The notes beneath the pieces were generated by a model, which was not told where the DNA came from, did not search any database, and saw nothing but the letters and a program-made list of their open reading frames with translations. From Acuticoccus sp963704595 (GTDB lineage Bacteria > Pseudomonadota > Alphaproteobacteria > Rhizobiales > Amorphaceae): 64,000 nt of DNA. This document shows positions 1 to 10,509 of this stretch, in pieces. The stretch covers positions 3,906,001-3,970,000 of the forward strand of contig OY969922.1 of the NCBI GenBank assembly GCA_963704595.1. Direction: 5' to 3'. Numbering within the stretch: position 1 is the first letter of the stretch; every line of letters starts with the position of its first letter. The position numbers and the translations under genes are program-made.

Positions 1-2640
1 GGATTCGGCGGTGCGGTAGTAGGCGTGCTGCCAGGGTAGTGCGGCAGGATCGATGCGGAGGCGGCCTTGGCGCCGAACAGGATGCTCTCGTCCACCGCGG
101 CGCCGTTGGCGAGCGCGCCGCGCACGACCTCGGAGACAGGCTGGATCGCCGCATCGTTCTGCTGGAAGGAGGACAGCACAACCGCCTTCACGTCGGACGT
201 GCGGGCGGCGTCGTTCATGTAGCCGGTGAGCACCGGGCGCGGGCCGATCTCGAGGAACAGCCGGTGTTCGCCCAGCAGCGACTTGCACCGCCTGCGCTGA
301 ACAGCACCGGCTGGCGCACGTTGTCCCACCAGTAGTTCGCGCCGAGCTCTGCCCCGTCCACCGGCGCACCGGTGACGCTGGAGACCATCGGCAGCGTGGA
401 CTGGTGCGGCTCGATGGCGGCGAGCGAGTTGAGCAGCGGATCGCGGATCGGCTCGACCAGCGCGCAGTGGAACGGATAGTCGAGGTCGAGCCGCTTGAGC
501 GCCCAGCGGTTCTTGCGCGCGACCTTGCCGAAGTCGGCGAGCGCCCCGACGGGGCCGGAGATGGTCACCGAGCGCGAGGAGTTGACAGCCGCGACCTCGA
601 GGCCGGCGAACGGCGCGATCGCCGTCGCGCGCCTCGTCCGGCGGACAGCAGCAGCGCCGCCATGCCGCCGAGGTGGCGCGTGACCTCCTGGTGCGTGGAG
701 CGGGCGTGGATGACGCGGCACCGCATCGGCGAGGCGCAGCGCGCCGGCGGCCCATGCGGCAGCGACTTCGCCCACCGAATGGCCGACGACTGCGGACGGG
801 GTCGACGCCCGTCTTCTGCAGCGCCTCGGTCAGCGCCACCTGCAGCGCGAAGAGAAGCGGCTGCGCGATCTCGGTGCGCTCGATCTCGCGTCTCGAGGTC
901 CTCGGAGAACAGCATCGTGACCAGCGACCAGCCGGCGACCGACATGAACAGCCGGTCCGCACGGTCGAACGACAGGCGGAAATCCGTCTCGTTCTGGTAG
1001 GCGGTGCGGCCCATGCCGGCCCACTGCGAGCCGTTGCCGGAGTAAACGAACACCGGCGCCTGCGCGGCGGAGAGCGCCTCGCCGAGGACGGCGCGCTCGT
1101 GCTTTTCGCCTGCGGCGACGGCTGCAGCGCCTCGCCCACCTCGTCGGCGGCATGCCGGGGGCGATCACGGCGCGGAACGGCAGGCGCTGGCGCCGGTGCG
1201 CGGCGGCGTTGGCGTAGAGCGCGACGTCACCGGCGCGCGGCCAGCGCCTCGGCGCTGCGGGCGGCAAGCTCGCTGAGCGCGGCCTGGCTGGCGGCGCTGA
1301 TGACGATCGGCGCAGCGCGGTGCGTGAGCGGCTTCTGGACGAGGCGGCTCGCCGTCTTCCATCACCACGTGCGCGTTGGCGCCGCCGAAGCCGAACGAGT
1401 TGATGCCGACCGCGCGGCGGCGTGCCGGTGCGGGCAAGCGGCGTCGCCTCGGACGCGACCTTGAGGTTCAGCGCCTGCGAAGCGGATGTCGGGGTTGGGC
1501 TTCTCGAAATGGAGCGTGGCGGGCAGGCAGTCGTTCGCGAGCGCCATCTGCGACTTCAGGACGCCGACGAGGCCGGATGCCGGCTCGAGGTGGCCGAAGT
1601 TGGTCTTGGACGAGCCGATGAGCAGCGGCTCGTCGCGGCGGGTCGCGATGATCGCGGCCGATCGCCTCGGCCTCGATCGGATCGCCGACGCGGGTGCCGG
1701 TGCCGTGCGCCTCGACGAAGGCGACGCGCTTCGGGTCGACCTCGAAGCGGTCGTATATCTCTTGCGCAGCAGCGCCGCCTGCGCGTACATCGACGGCAGC
1801 GAGAGGCCGGCGGTGCGCCCGTCCGCATTGGTGCCGGAGCCGACGAAGCGGGCCATGATCGGGTCGCCGTTGGACCGCGCGGCGCTTTCGGAGCGCAGGA
1901 CCAGCGTGACCGCGCCCTCGGAGCGGACGTAGCCGTCCGCGCCGGCATCGAACGCACGGCAGAGGCCGTTCTCGGACAGCATCTGGGCCCGCGAGAAGCC
2001 GACGAACGGCATCGGATGCAGGAGCAGCGACACGCCGCCCACCAGCGCGGTTTCGACGCGGCCGTTGCGGATGTCCTCGATCGCGCGGTGCAGCGCGATC
2101 AGTGAGGACGAGCAGGCGGTGTCGATCGACGTAGGACGGACCGCGAAGGTCGAACACGTAGGAGAGGCGGTTGGCGATGATCGACAGGGTGTTGCCGGTC
2201 ATCGACTGGGGCTCGATCTGCGCCATGTCGAGCTGGGCGTTGGTGCCGTAGTCCAGCGAGGACGCGCCGACGTAGACGCCCACCTTCTCGCCCGCCAGCG
2301 AGGACGGCGCGATGCCGGCGTTCTCCAGCGCCTCGACGGCGACCTCGAGAAGGACGCGCTGCTGCGGGTCCATCGCGGCCGCTTCGCGCGGGGAGATGCC
2401 GAAGTAGCCTGGGTCGAAGTCGAACGGGCGGGCGAGCTGGCCTGCCGCGAACGTCACCGCGCGGCCGGCGGCCGTCCGGTCGGGGTGGAGGTGCTGCTGC
2501 GTGCCGAAACGGTCTTCATCCACCTGCGTGACAACGCAGCGGCCGCTCTTGAGGACGTCCCAGAATTCGTCGAGCCCATTTGCCGACGGGAGGCGGCAGG
2601 CCGCACCCACGAGGGCAACCTTCGATACGGACACGGTCAT
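1..2640 (-). CDS. Type I polyketide synthase, N-terminal KS-AT part (partial, multiply frameshifted)
   Basis: The protein begins with a beta-ketoacyl synthase domain (KVALVGAACRLP at the N-terminus, MDPQQR near residue 110). All three KS catalytic elements can be found, though in different frames: DTACSSS (Cys codon 2112-2114), VEAHGTGT and SSKTNFGH. GFGGANAHVV marks the KS end. An acyltransferase follows (FVYSGNGSQWAGMG, then GHSVGE with Ser codon 776-778), and the post-AT linker LPHYPWQ lies next to the left edge, where the gene continues. ATG at 2640 has an AGAGGA-like site about 9 bases upstream. At least eight frame changes occur in 2.6 kb, for example near 2135, 1760, 1690, 1480 and 1400. 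Intact catalytic motifs suggest sequence error rather than decay, but a true pseudogene cannot be excluded. The product is unknown because the downstream domains are missing. Confidence 0.85.
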
Positions 2641-2824
2641 ACGCAAGATCCTCTAGTCCGACCGACAGGACAATTGGCGGGGGCACTGCGGGGCTGCCCC
2701 CCGCTTCTTGCCGGACGCTTTCCCCGTTCCTTCACACTGAGGTCGGGCAAAGCCAAAAACGCATAGGCGATTGCTCTACTGGCTGCAAGAACGTGAATAA
2801 TTCGCAACTCCGGCTGTGCAGAGG

Positions 2825-3742
2825 TCATGCCGGGCTCGCAGTCGCCGCGAGATCTCCGGCCGTGGGCATAACCGCGCCGCTGCGGCCGCAGGTGAACGCG
2901 GCCGCCGTCTGCGCGAAGTCGAGGAGGTCGGCGATCGTGCCCTCGCCGAGGTCCGCAATGGCCTCCCGCGACAGGGCACCCATGCTCTGGAGGCGGAACA
3001 GGAGCGCTGCCATGAAGGCATCGCCCGCGCCGACCGGATCGCGCACCACGGTCGCCCGCGACTGCCGCCAGACCCGTTCCCGTGCGGTGATGGCGAGCGC
3101 GCCACCTTCCGCCATCGTGAGGATGGCGATGGATGCTCCCTCGTTCACGCGCGCCGTCATGTAAGATTCCGCATCCCCCTCGCCGATCACCTCTATGTCC
3201 GCCACGCTAGCCTTAACGACGCCTGAAAGGGCAGCAATTCTGCGCAATCGTCCACAATATGCTTCGCGGTCGGTAATGGATGGCGGCCGGGCGTTGATGT
3301 CGAGGCTGACGAGGGGCGCCGTTCGCGCCGCGGCCTCGATGTAGCCGCCGACCGGGTCCTGCGCCAGCACGGCCGAGCCGATGTGGAGGCAGGCGGCCCC
3401 CGCCGGCAGCGGCGGCAGCGGCGTGTCGTGCATCACGCGGTCGGGATCGGCGATGTTGTAGCGCGGTTCGGGTCCGGACTTGTCGACGATCGCCGTCGGC
3501 GTGGCGCGCGAAGCCCTTCGCACCGCCGAGCAGTCCACCCCGGCCGCGCACAGCGATGCGTGGAACCGCTGCCCGAGCGTATCGTGCGACAGTTCCCACA
3601 AATAACCCGCCCTGCCGCCGAGCCGCGCGATGCCCAGCGCCACAGTGTAGTGCGACCCGCCGAGCACGGGGCGGTAGACGATATCGTCCCCTTCCCCCTC
3701 GGGCATCAGGTCTACCAGCAATTCACCACATGCAACTATCAC
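2825..3742 (-). CDS. PfkB-family carbohydrate kinase (fructokinase-like)
   Basis: 305-residue ribokinase-fold kinase that would phosphorylate a sugar or nucleoside with ATP in the cytoplasm. The N-terminus (CGELLVDLMPEGEG) and the GGSHYTVALGIARLGG segment match the PfkB substrate-binding signature. The C-terminal signature DPVGAGDAFMAALL carries the GAGD anion hole and the catalytic Asp. The length is normal for fructokinases. It is transcribed away from the following oxidoreductase and stands alone, separated from the PKS start by about 180 bases. The substrate cannot be deduced; fructose or another ketose is the usual guess for this subgroup. The frame is intact throughout. Confidence 0.85.
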   Translation of the reverse strand: MIVACGELLVDLMPEGEGDDIVYRPVLGGSHYTVALGIARLGGRAGYLWELSHDTLGQRFHASLCAAGVDCSAVRRASRATPTAIVDKSGPEPRYNIADPDRVMHDTPLPPLPAGAACLHIGSAVLAQDPVGGYIEAAARTAPLVSLDINARPPSITDREAYCGRLRRIAALSGVVKASVADIEVIGEGDAESYMTARVNEGASIAILTMAEGGALAITARERVWRQSRATVVRDPVGAGDAFMAALLFRLQSMGALSREAIADLGEGTIADLLDFAQTAAAFTCGRSGAVMPTAGDLAATASPA

Positions 3743-4207
3743 GACTACTCGTCACTCCAGGACAGCGACCCGCCCCGCAAGGGCAATTCGCAGCCGCATT
3801 CTCGACGCATTCTCTAGGACCTTCTTCGGCCGATTGCATTTCCAGACGCCGTCATGCCGGCAATCGGGCATCATTGTGCGCCTCAGGATCGGATTCAATG
3901 CAACACTCCCGAGGCGGATCGGGATCTCGTCTGGCGAATGCCGCCCGCACCCGGCCGACGATCTGCCGCGTTGGATTGTTGCTTCCCACCCGGACCGTTC
4001 AGCGCGTTCAATTCCAGCCGCATCCCGGCCGGCAGCACCGGCAACGGGGAGACTGATCCGGTCACTCGGCCGGCCGGGGCAGGCAGAGTGATGCGCGCGC
4101 TGGCGGCTTCGGACCGTAACAAGATGCAACACCAATTGAGCGCAAACCCACCGGTTTTCGAGAGTTGCTAACTTATTCGAAGAAATGTCCGTGCTATTTG
4201 CCGGGAT
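3743..4207. other. Divergent intergenic region without a supported gene
   Basis: About 465 bases lie between the start of the PfkB kinase (-) and the start of the Gfo/Idh oxidoreductase (+). Short open frames exist on both strands, but none has a ribosome binding site plus recognisable protein. The last 60 bases before 4208 are more AT-rich than the surroundings and probably hold the promoter of the downstream genes. I saw no convincing -35/-10 pair or operator. Confidence 0.5.
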
Positions 4208-5121
4208 ATGAAAAAGGTCAACATGGCGGTCATAGGTGTCGGCGCTTTCGGGCGGCACCATGCCCGTCACCTCTCCGCCAACCCGGCAATCGGCACGCTG
4301 ACCGTCGTGGACCGCGACATCGATCGCGCACGCGCCATCGCCGATCCGCTCGGCGCCGAAGCCGCGGCAGACGCCGAGGGACTCGCGCTCGACGCGGCGA
4401 TCGTGACGGTGCCGACCGAGGCCCACGCCGCGGTCGCGGGGCCGCTGCTGTCGCGCGGCGTCCACGTCTTCATCGAAAAGCCGATCGCGGACACCGGCAA
4501 GGCCGCCGAGGCGCTGATGCGCGCCGCCGAGCAGTCCGGCGCAGTCCTGCAGGTCGGCCACATCGAGCGCTTTTCGGCAGCCTTCGAGGCACTCGCCGGG
4601 CACGCCGGCGCGGTCCGCCACATCGCGGCACGCCGGCACAACCCGCCGCGCCCCGTCGCCCCCACCGCCGACGTCGTGCTCGATCTCATGATCCACGACA
4701 TCGACCTCTGCCTCGCGCTCGCCGGCGCCCGGTCACTTCGGTGGAAGCGTTCGCGCCCGACGGCGTCGGCCAGGAAGCTGCCGTCGCGCGCCTGATGTTC
4801 GCCAACGGTGCCGTCGCCGACATCTCGGCGAGCCGCCTCGCCCCGGTGGTCGAGCGCACCCTCGAAGTTCACGACGACACCGGCGTCCTCCGCGCCGACC
4901 TCGCCGCGAAGACCGTCGCCCGCACCAGCGGCAGCGAAATCACTCCCATCGAACTCGGCCCGGAGCGGGACAGCCTCGCCACCGAACTCGCCGAATTCCT
5001 CGACGCCATCGCAACCGGCTCCCGGCCGCGCGTGGGTGGCGAAGCCGCGTCAGCGGCCCTCGCCGTCGCGAACCGCATTCGCGACGCCCTGTCCCGTCAA
5101 CGCCTGCCGTTGTCTGCATAA
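4208..5121 (+). CDS. Gfo/Idh/MocA-family NAD(P)-dependent oxidoreductase (one frameshift)
   Basis: The N-terminal Rossmann fold starts MKKVNMAVIGVGAFGRHHAR with the dinucleotide-binding GxGxxGxxH pattern. The family EKP signature (HVFIEKPIADT) lies near residue 95, and VGHIERFSAAFEAL follows. The C-terminal alpha/beta domain runs in another frame from about 4728 (PVTSVEAFAPDGVGQ) to the stop at 5121. One C appears to be missing where a CCCC run would restore GAPVTS. Homologues oxidise or reduce sugars, often UDP-sugar 3-ketoacids. The adjacent DegT aminotransferase makes a dehydrogenase-aminotransferase pair of the kind used to make amino sugars (WbpB/WbpE type), which is inference from context only. 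Confidence 0.8.
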
Positions 5122-5130
5122 AGGTTGAAG

Positions 5131-6315
5131 ATGTCCGTTTCCGCTCTCCGGGCCCCCGTTGCCACCCAGCAGCCGATCCCCCTCTTCGACCTGAAGCGCC
5201 AGCAGGCCCGCCTCGGCATGACATCGACCGGCGCCTCGCCAAGGTGCTCGACCACGGCCAGTTCATCCTCGGCCCGGAAGTCACCGAACTCGAGGAAGCG
5301 ATCGCCGCCTTCTCCGGCGTCGCCCACGGCATCGGCGTCTCCTCCGGCCGCGATGCGCTGATCATGGCGCTGATGGCGCTGGGCGTCGGCCCCGGCGATG
5401 CGGTCATCGTGCCGGCCTTCACCTTCTCGGCAACGGCCGCGGTGGTCTCCTCCGTCGGCGCCACGCCCGTCTTCGTCGACGTCGACGCCACCACCTACAA
5501 CATGGACCCGCACGCCATCGCGCCGGCCATCGAGAGCGCCCGCACCCGCGGCCTCACGGTGAAGGCCGTGATGCCGGTGGACCTCTTCGGCCTCCCCGCC
5601 GACTACGCCGCGATCGCCAAGGTGACGGACGCCTACGGCATCCGCATCATCGCGGACGCGGCGCAGAGCTTCGGCGGCCGGGTCGGCGAGGCCCGCGTCG
5701 GCAGCCTCGCGCCGATCTCCTGCGTCAGCTTCTACCCGACCAAGCCGCTCGGCGCGTTCGGTGACGGCGGCGGCATCCTGACCGACGACGACGAGCTTGC
5801 CGAAACCGTGCGCCAGATCCGCACCCACGGCCGCCAGGGCGACGGCGACGAGGCGATGCGCATCGGCATGACCGGCCGGCTCGACACCATGCAGGCCGCG
5901 ATCCTTCTCGCGAAGCTCTCGGTCTTCAAGGCGGAGCTCAACCGCCGCGCCGAGATTGCCGCACTTTATAATACGCTGCTGGATGGCGTGTGCACGCTGC
6001 CGCCGGCGGACGGCGTCGCCCGCTCCGCCTACGCGCTCTACACCGTGCGCATGAAGGACCGCGATCGGCGCCCGCGAGGCGCTGGCCGCCCGCCAGATCG
6101 GCGCCGGCCTCTTCTACCGCGTGCCGCTCCACAAGCACCCGGCCTTCGCCGCCACGCTGGCCGGCGACGAGCAGCTCGGCGTTGCCGAGATGCTGTCGCG
6201 CGAAGTCCTCAGCCTGCCGATGGGCCCGGACATCACCGACGACGAGGTCCACATGGTGGCCGACACGCTGGTGGAATTCGTCCACGGCAAGGCCGGACAG
6301 CCCGCCGCAGCCTGA
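5131..6315 (+). CDS. DegT/DnrJ/EryC1-family PLP aminotransferase (two frameshifts)
   Basis: PLP-dependent sugar aminotransferase family. The N-terminus has IPLFDLKRQQARLG, then frame changes near 5215 (apparent loss of one base) and 6058 (gain of one base). The core is in one frame and contains SSGRDALIMALMALG (PLP phosphate site), PVDLFGLPADY, DAAQSFGG (Asp that binds the PLP ring nitrogen) and SFYPTKPLGAFGDGG, whose Lys is the Schiff-base residue. The C-terminus is VPLHKHPAF to HGKAGQPAAA. ATG at 5131 or 5125 are both possible. It follows the Gfo/Idh gene by about 10 bases and precedes larC by 79 bases, so all may be co-transcribed. Confidence 0.82.
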
Positions 6316-6394
6316 CGGATCGCTTGAGCCGGCGGGCGGAAAGGGTCACACTCCGCCCGCGCGGCCACCCCCGGCCGCGGCTGCCGGGCGACCC

Positions 6395-7534
6395 ATGACG
6401 CGACACATCCATCTCGACCCCGTCGGCGGCATCGCAGGCGACATGTTCGTTGCCGCCATGCTGTCGGCCTTCCCCCATTTCGCCCCGCGCGTGATGGCCG
6501 ACCTCGCCGCCGTCCTGCCGGATGGCCTCGCGGCTGAGCTCACCCCCGGCAAGAGCCTCGCCCTCGCCGCCAACCGGTTCGCCATCACCGGCGATGCCGA
6601 GACGAAGCGGATTGCCCACTTTCCCGACCTCGTCGCCCGCATCCGCGCCGCCACCCTCGCCGAGGGTACTGCCGAGGCGGCCGTCGCGATCCTCACGCGC
6701 CTTGCCGAGGCGGAGGCCGCCGTCCATGCCGTGCCGCTGGAGCGCGTCCACTTCCACGAGATCGCCGACTGGGATTCGCTGGGCGACGTCGTTGCCGCAG
6801 GCAGCCTGATCGCAGCCCTTCCCGGCGCAACGTGGAGCGCGGCCCCCCTCCCGCTCGGCGGCGGCCAGGTGAAGACCTCGCACGGCCCCCTCCCCGTGCC
6901 TGCCCCCGCCACCACGCTCCTCCTCAAGGGTTTCGCCTTCCGCGACGACGGCGTGCCCGGCGAGCGCGTCACCCCCACGGGCGCCGCGATCCTCGCCCAC
7001 CTCGCGCCCGGCGGGCGGCACGGCGGCACGCTCTCCGCGACCGGCATCGGCGCCGGCACGCGCGACCTCCCCGGCATCGCCAACGTCCTGCGCGTTCTCG
7101 TCTTCTCGGCGGACGGCGCGATGGCGGACGAGACGGTCGCCGTCCTCGCCTTCGCGGTGGACGACATGACCGGCGAGGAGATCGCCGTCGCCGCCGAACG
7201 CCTGCGCGCCGAACCCGGCGTCCGCGACCTCGCGATCGCGCCGCGCCTCGGCAAGAAGGGCCGCCCCGAGCACCTCTTCGAGCTTCTGGTCGATCCCGCA
7301 GCGCGCGAGACCGTCGCCGCCGCCTGCTTCGGCCAGACCTCCACCATCGGCCTGCGCTGGCGCCACGAGGCACGGCTCGTCCTCCCCCGGACCGCCCGGG
7401 GCGGCGAGATCCGATCGAAGGACACCACGCGGCCGGACGGATCGGTCACGGCCAAGGCCGAGAGCGACGACCTGACCGGTACAAACCTCGCCGAACGGCG
7501 CGCCGCCAAGGCTCGCGCGGAGGCCAGGTCGTGA
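6395..7534 (+). CDS. larC: Nickel-pincer cofactor biosynthesis protein LarC
   Basis: 379 residues, the usual length for single-frame LarC. LarC inserts nickel in a CTP-dependent step to finish the (SCS)Ni pincer nucleotide used by lactate racemase (LarA) and relatives. Diagnostic segments are HLDPVGGIAGDMFVAAML at the N-terminus, VHFHEIADWDSLGDVV, and VTPTGAAILAHLA. The acidic patch FAVDDMTGEEIAVAAE opens the second half, which in Lactiplantibacillus is reached by a programmed frameshift and here is fused in frame. ATG at 6395 follows a GC-rich gap. The stop overlaps the GTG of larE. No LarA homologue lies in the window. Confidence 0.88.
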   Translation: MTRHIHLDPVGGIAGDMFVAAMLSAFPHFAPRVMADLAAVLPDGLAAELTPGKSLALAANRFAITGDAETKRIAHFPDLVARIRAATLAEGTAEAAVAILTRLAEAEAAVHAVPLERVHFHEIADWDSLGDVVAAGSLIAALPGATWSAAPLPLGGGQVKTSHGPLPVPAPATTLLLKGFAFRDDGVPGERVTPTGAAILAHLAPGGRHGGTLSATGIGAGTRDLPGIANVLRVLVFSADGAMADETVAVLAFAVDDMTGEEIAVAAERLRAEPGVRDLAIAPRLGKKGRPEHLFELLVDPAARETVAAACFGQTSTIGLRWRHEARLVLPRTARGGEIRSKDTTRPDGSVTAKAESDDLTGTNLAERRAAKARAEARS

Positions 7535-8316
7535 GCGCCGAGGCCGCGATCCGCGCCGCCGTCGCCCGGCACCGCGCGCTCGCCATCGCGGTCAGCGGCG
7601 GGGTCAATTCGATGCTGCTCGCCCACCTAGCGCACCGCACGGACGCGGCGGTGAAGGTCATCCACGCCGTCTCCTACGCGGTACCGGAGGAGGCGACTGC
7701 GCGCGTGAAGGCCCACGCCGCCACCCACGGCTGGGACCTCGCCCTGGTCGATGCCGGCGAACTTGCCGACCCGCAGTACACGGCCAACCCCGTCAACCGC
7801 TGCTACTTCTGCAAGTCCAACCTCTACGGCCGGATCCGCAGCGTGACGGACGCCACCATCGCCTCGGGCGCCAACGTCGACGATCTGGGCGACTTCCGCC
7901 CCGGCCTCCTCGCCGCCGCCGAGCGCAGCGTGGTCCACCCGTTCATCGAGGCCGGCGTCGGCAAGGCGGTGATCTACGCGCTGGCCGCCGAACTCGGCCT
8001 CGGCGACATCGCGGCGCTTCCCGCCCAGCCCTGCCTCGCCAGCCGGATCGAGACCGGCATCGTCGTGACGCCAGAGACGCTCACCTTCATCGACGAGACC
8101 GAACGCACGCTGCGCCCGATCCTCGGCGCAGGCGCGTCGCTGCGCTGCCGGGTCACCGCCGCCGGCGTCGCGGTAGAAGTCGCCCCGGCGCCCGCACCGG
8201 AGGCCGCCGACGCCGCCCACGCCGCCGCCGCCGACATCTGCGCCGCTGCGGGCCGGCCATTCCTCGGCCTAAAGCCCTACCAGCGCGGCTCCGCGTTCCT
8301 GACCGAGACGGCCTGA
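7531..8316 (+). CDS. larE: ATP-dependent sulfur transferase LarE
   Basis: 261 residues starting at a GTG that overlaps the larC stop (GTGA). LarE is a PP-loop ATPase that adenylates and sulfurates the pyridinium dicarboxylate mononucleotide made by LarB. The PP-loop is AVSGGVNSMLLA; the usual SGGxDS Asp is Asn26 here (codon AAT 7606-7608). CYFCKSNLY places Cys at about 91 and 94, and QPCLASRIETG places a third Cys near 168. Three such cysteines match LarE types that carry an iron-sulfur cluster for recycling sulfur, rather than the sacrificial single-Cys type; this is inference from family knowledge. It is translationally coupled to larC and abuts larB. Confidence 0.87.
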   Translation: MSAEAAIRAAVARHRALAIAVSGGVNSMLLAHLAHRTDAAVKVIHAVSYAVPEEATARVKAHAATHGWDLALVDAGELADPQYTANPVNRCYFCKSNLYGRIRSVTDATIASGANVDDLGDFRPGLLAAAERSVVHPFIEAGVGKAVIYALAAELGLGDIAALPAQPCLASRIETGIVVTPETLTFIDETERTLRPILGAGASLRCRVTAAGVAVEVAPAPAPEAADAAHAAAADICAAAGRPFLGLKPYQRGSAFLTETA

Positions 8317-8967
<651 letters not shown>

Positions 8968-8998
8968 ACCATCGGCGGCACCGGTGCATGTGTCGGTC

Positions 8999-10407
8999 AT
9001 GACGAAGATCGACATCATTGGCGGCGGCCTCGCCGGGTCCGAAGCGGCCTTCCAGCTCGCGGAAGCGGGCGTAACCGTCGTGCTGCACGAGATGCGGCCC
9101 GTGCGCACCACCGAGGCGCACAAGACGGACGGCCTCGCCGAGCTCGTCTGCTCCAACTCGTTCCGCTCCGACGATGCGCAGACCAGCGCCGTCGGCCTGA
9201 TCCATGCAGGAGCTGCGGGACATGGGCTCGCTCATCATGGATGCGGCCGACCGCAACCAGGTGCCGGCCGGCGGCGCGCTCGCGGTCGACCGCGACGGCT
9301 TCTCCGCCGTCGTCACCGAGCGGCTTTCCCAGCACCCCAACATCACCATCAGCCGCGAGGAAGTGACGAAGCTTCCCGAAACGATGGCGATCGTCGCCAC
9401 CGGCCCGCTCACCAGCAAGGCGCTGGCGGCCGAGATCGCGGCCCTCACCGGCGCCGACGCGCTCGCCTTCTTCGACGCCATCGCCCCGATCGTCTACCGC
9501 GACAGCGTCAACATGGACGTGGCGTGGTTCCAGTCGCGCTACGACAAGCCCGGCCCCGGCGGCACGGGCGCGGACTATCTCAACTGCCCGATGACGAAGG
9601 ACGAGTACGAGGCCTTCATCGACGCGCTGATCGCCTCCGACCGCGTCGCCTTTCAAGGGCTTTGAAGACACGCCCTATTTCGACGGGTGCCTCCCCATCG
9701 AGGTGATGGCCGAGCGCGGCCGCGAGACGCTGCGCCACGGGCCGATGAAGCCCGTCGGTCTCACCAACCCGCGCGCCCCGGACGTGAAGCCCTACGCCAT
9801 CGTCCAGCTCCGGCAGGACAATGCGCTGGGCACGCTCTTCAACATGGTCGGCTTCCAGACCAAGCTCCGCTACGGCGCGCAGGGCGACGTCTTCCGCATG
9901 ATCCCCGGCCTCGAGAATGCCGAGTTCGCGCGGCTCGGCGGCCTCCACCGCAACACCTACATCGAGAGCCCGCGCCTGCTCGACCCGACGCTCCGGCTGA
10001 AGGCCTCGCCGAACCTGCGCTTCGCCGGCCAGGTCACCGGCTGCGAAGGCTACGTCGAGGCGACCGCCACCGGAATGCTCGCCGCCCGCTTCGCCGCCGC
10101 CGAACTCTCCGGCGCCGCCATCGAGCCGCCGCCGCCCACCACGGCGCTCGGCGCGCTGCTCGGCCACATCACCGGCGGGCACATCACCGATGCCGAGCAG
10201 GAGGCCGGCAAGCCGCGCTCCTACCAGCCGATGAACGTCAATTTCGGCCTCTTCCCGGATCTCGACGCCACGGTGCGTGGCGGACGGCGCGGCAAGCAGG
10301 CGCGCAAGGTTGCCTATTGCGAGCGTGCGCGGGAGGATTTCGGGCGCTGGATGACGGGCGCCGCCGTTCCCCACGGCGACCAGTCCCGGCAAGCGGTGTC
10401 GGCATAG
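8999..10407 (+). CDS. trmFO: tRNA (uracil-54-C5) methyltransferase TrmFO, folate/FAD-dependent (two frameshifts)
   Basis: TrmFO makes ribothymidine at tRNA position 54 using methylene-tetrahydrofolate and FADH2. The N-terminal FAD site is TKIDIIGGGLAGSEAAFQLA, with LHEMRP and ELVCSNSFRSDDAQTSAVGL following. The frame then shifts near 9207 (one extra G) to QELRDMGSLIMDAADR and again near 9655 (TTT for TT) to KGFEDTPYFDGCLPIEVMAERG. The C-terminal part has FAGQVTGCEGYVEATATG and YQPMNVNFGLFP. The expected total of about 469 residues matches the family. Both shifts are single insertions, and I treat the gene as functional with sequence errors. Confidence 0.88.
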
Positions 10408-10509
10408 TCGAATTGCGCTGACGGGCCCTACCCCCCGGGCCGGAGCGCCGCAGTTCGTTGGTGATGCGAGGCGGCACCCGGCCGCTCGATGAGTGGAGGA
10501 CAGGCACAC

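Noticed and set aside
3743..4207. Several 70-100-codon open frames in the divergent gap
   Set aside because: No ribosome binding site, no plausible composition, and they overlap each other on both strands.
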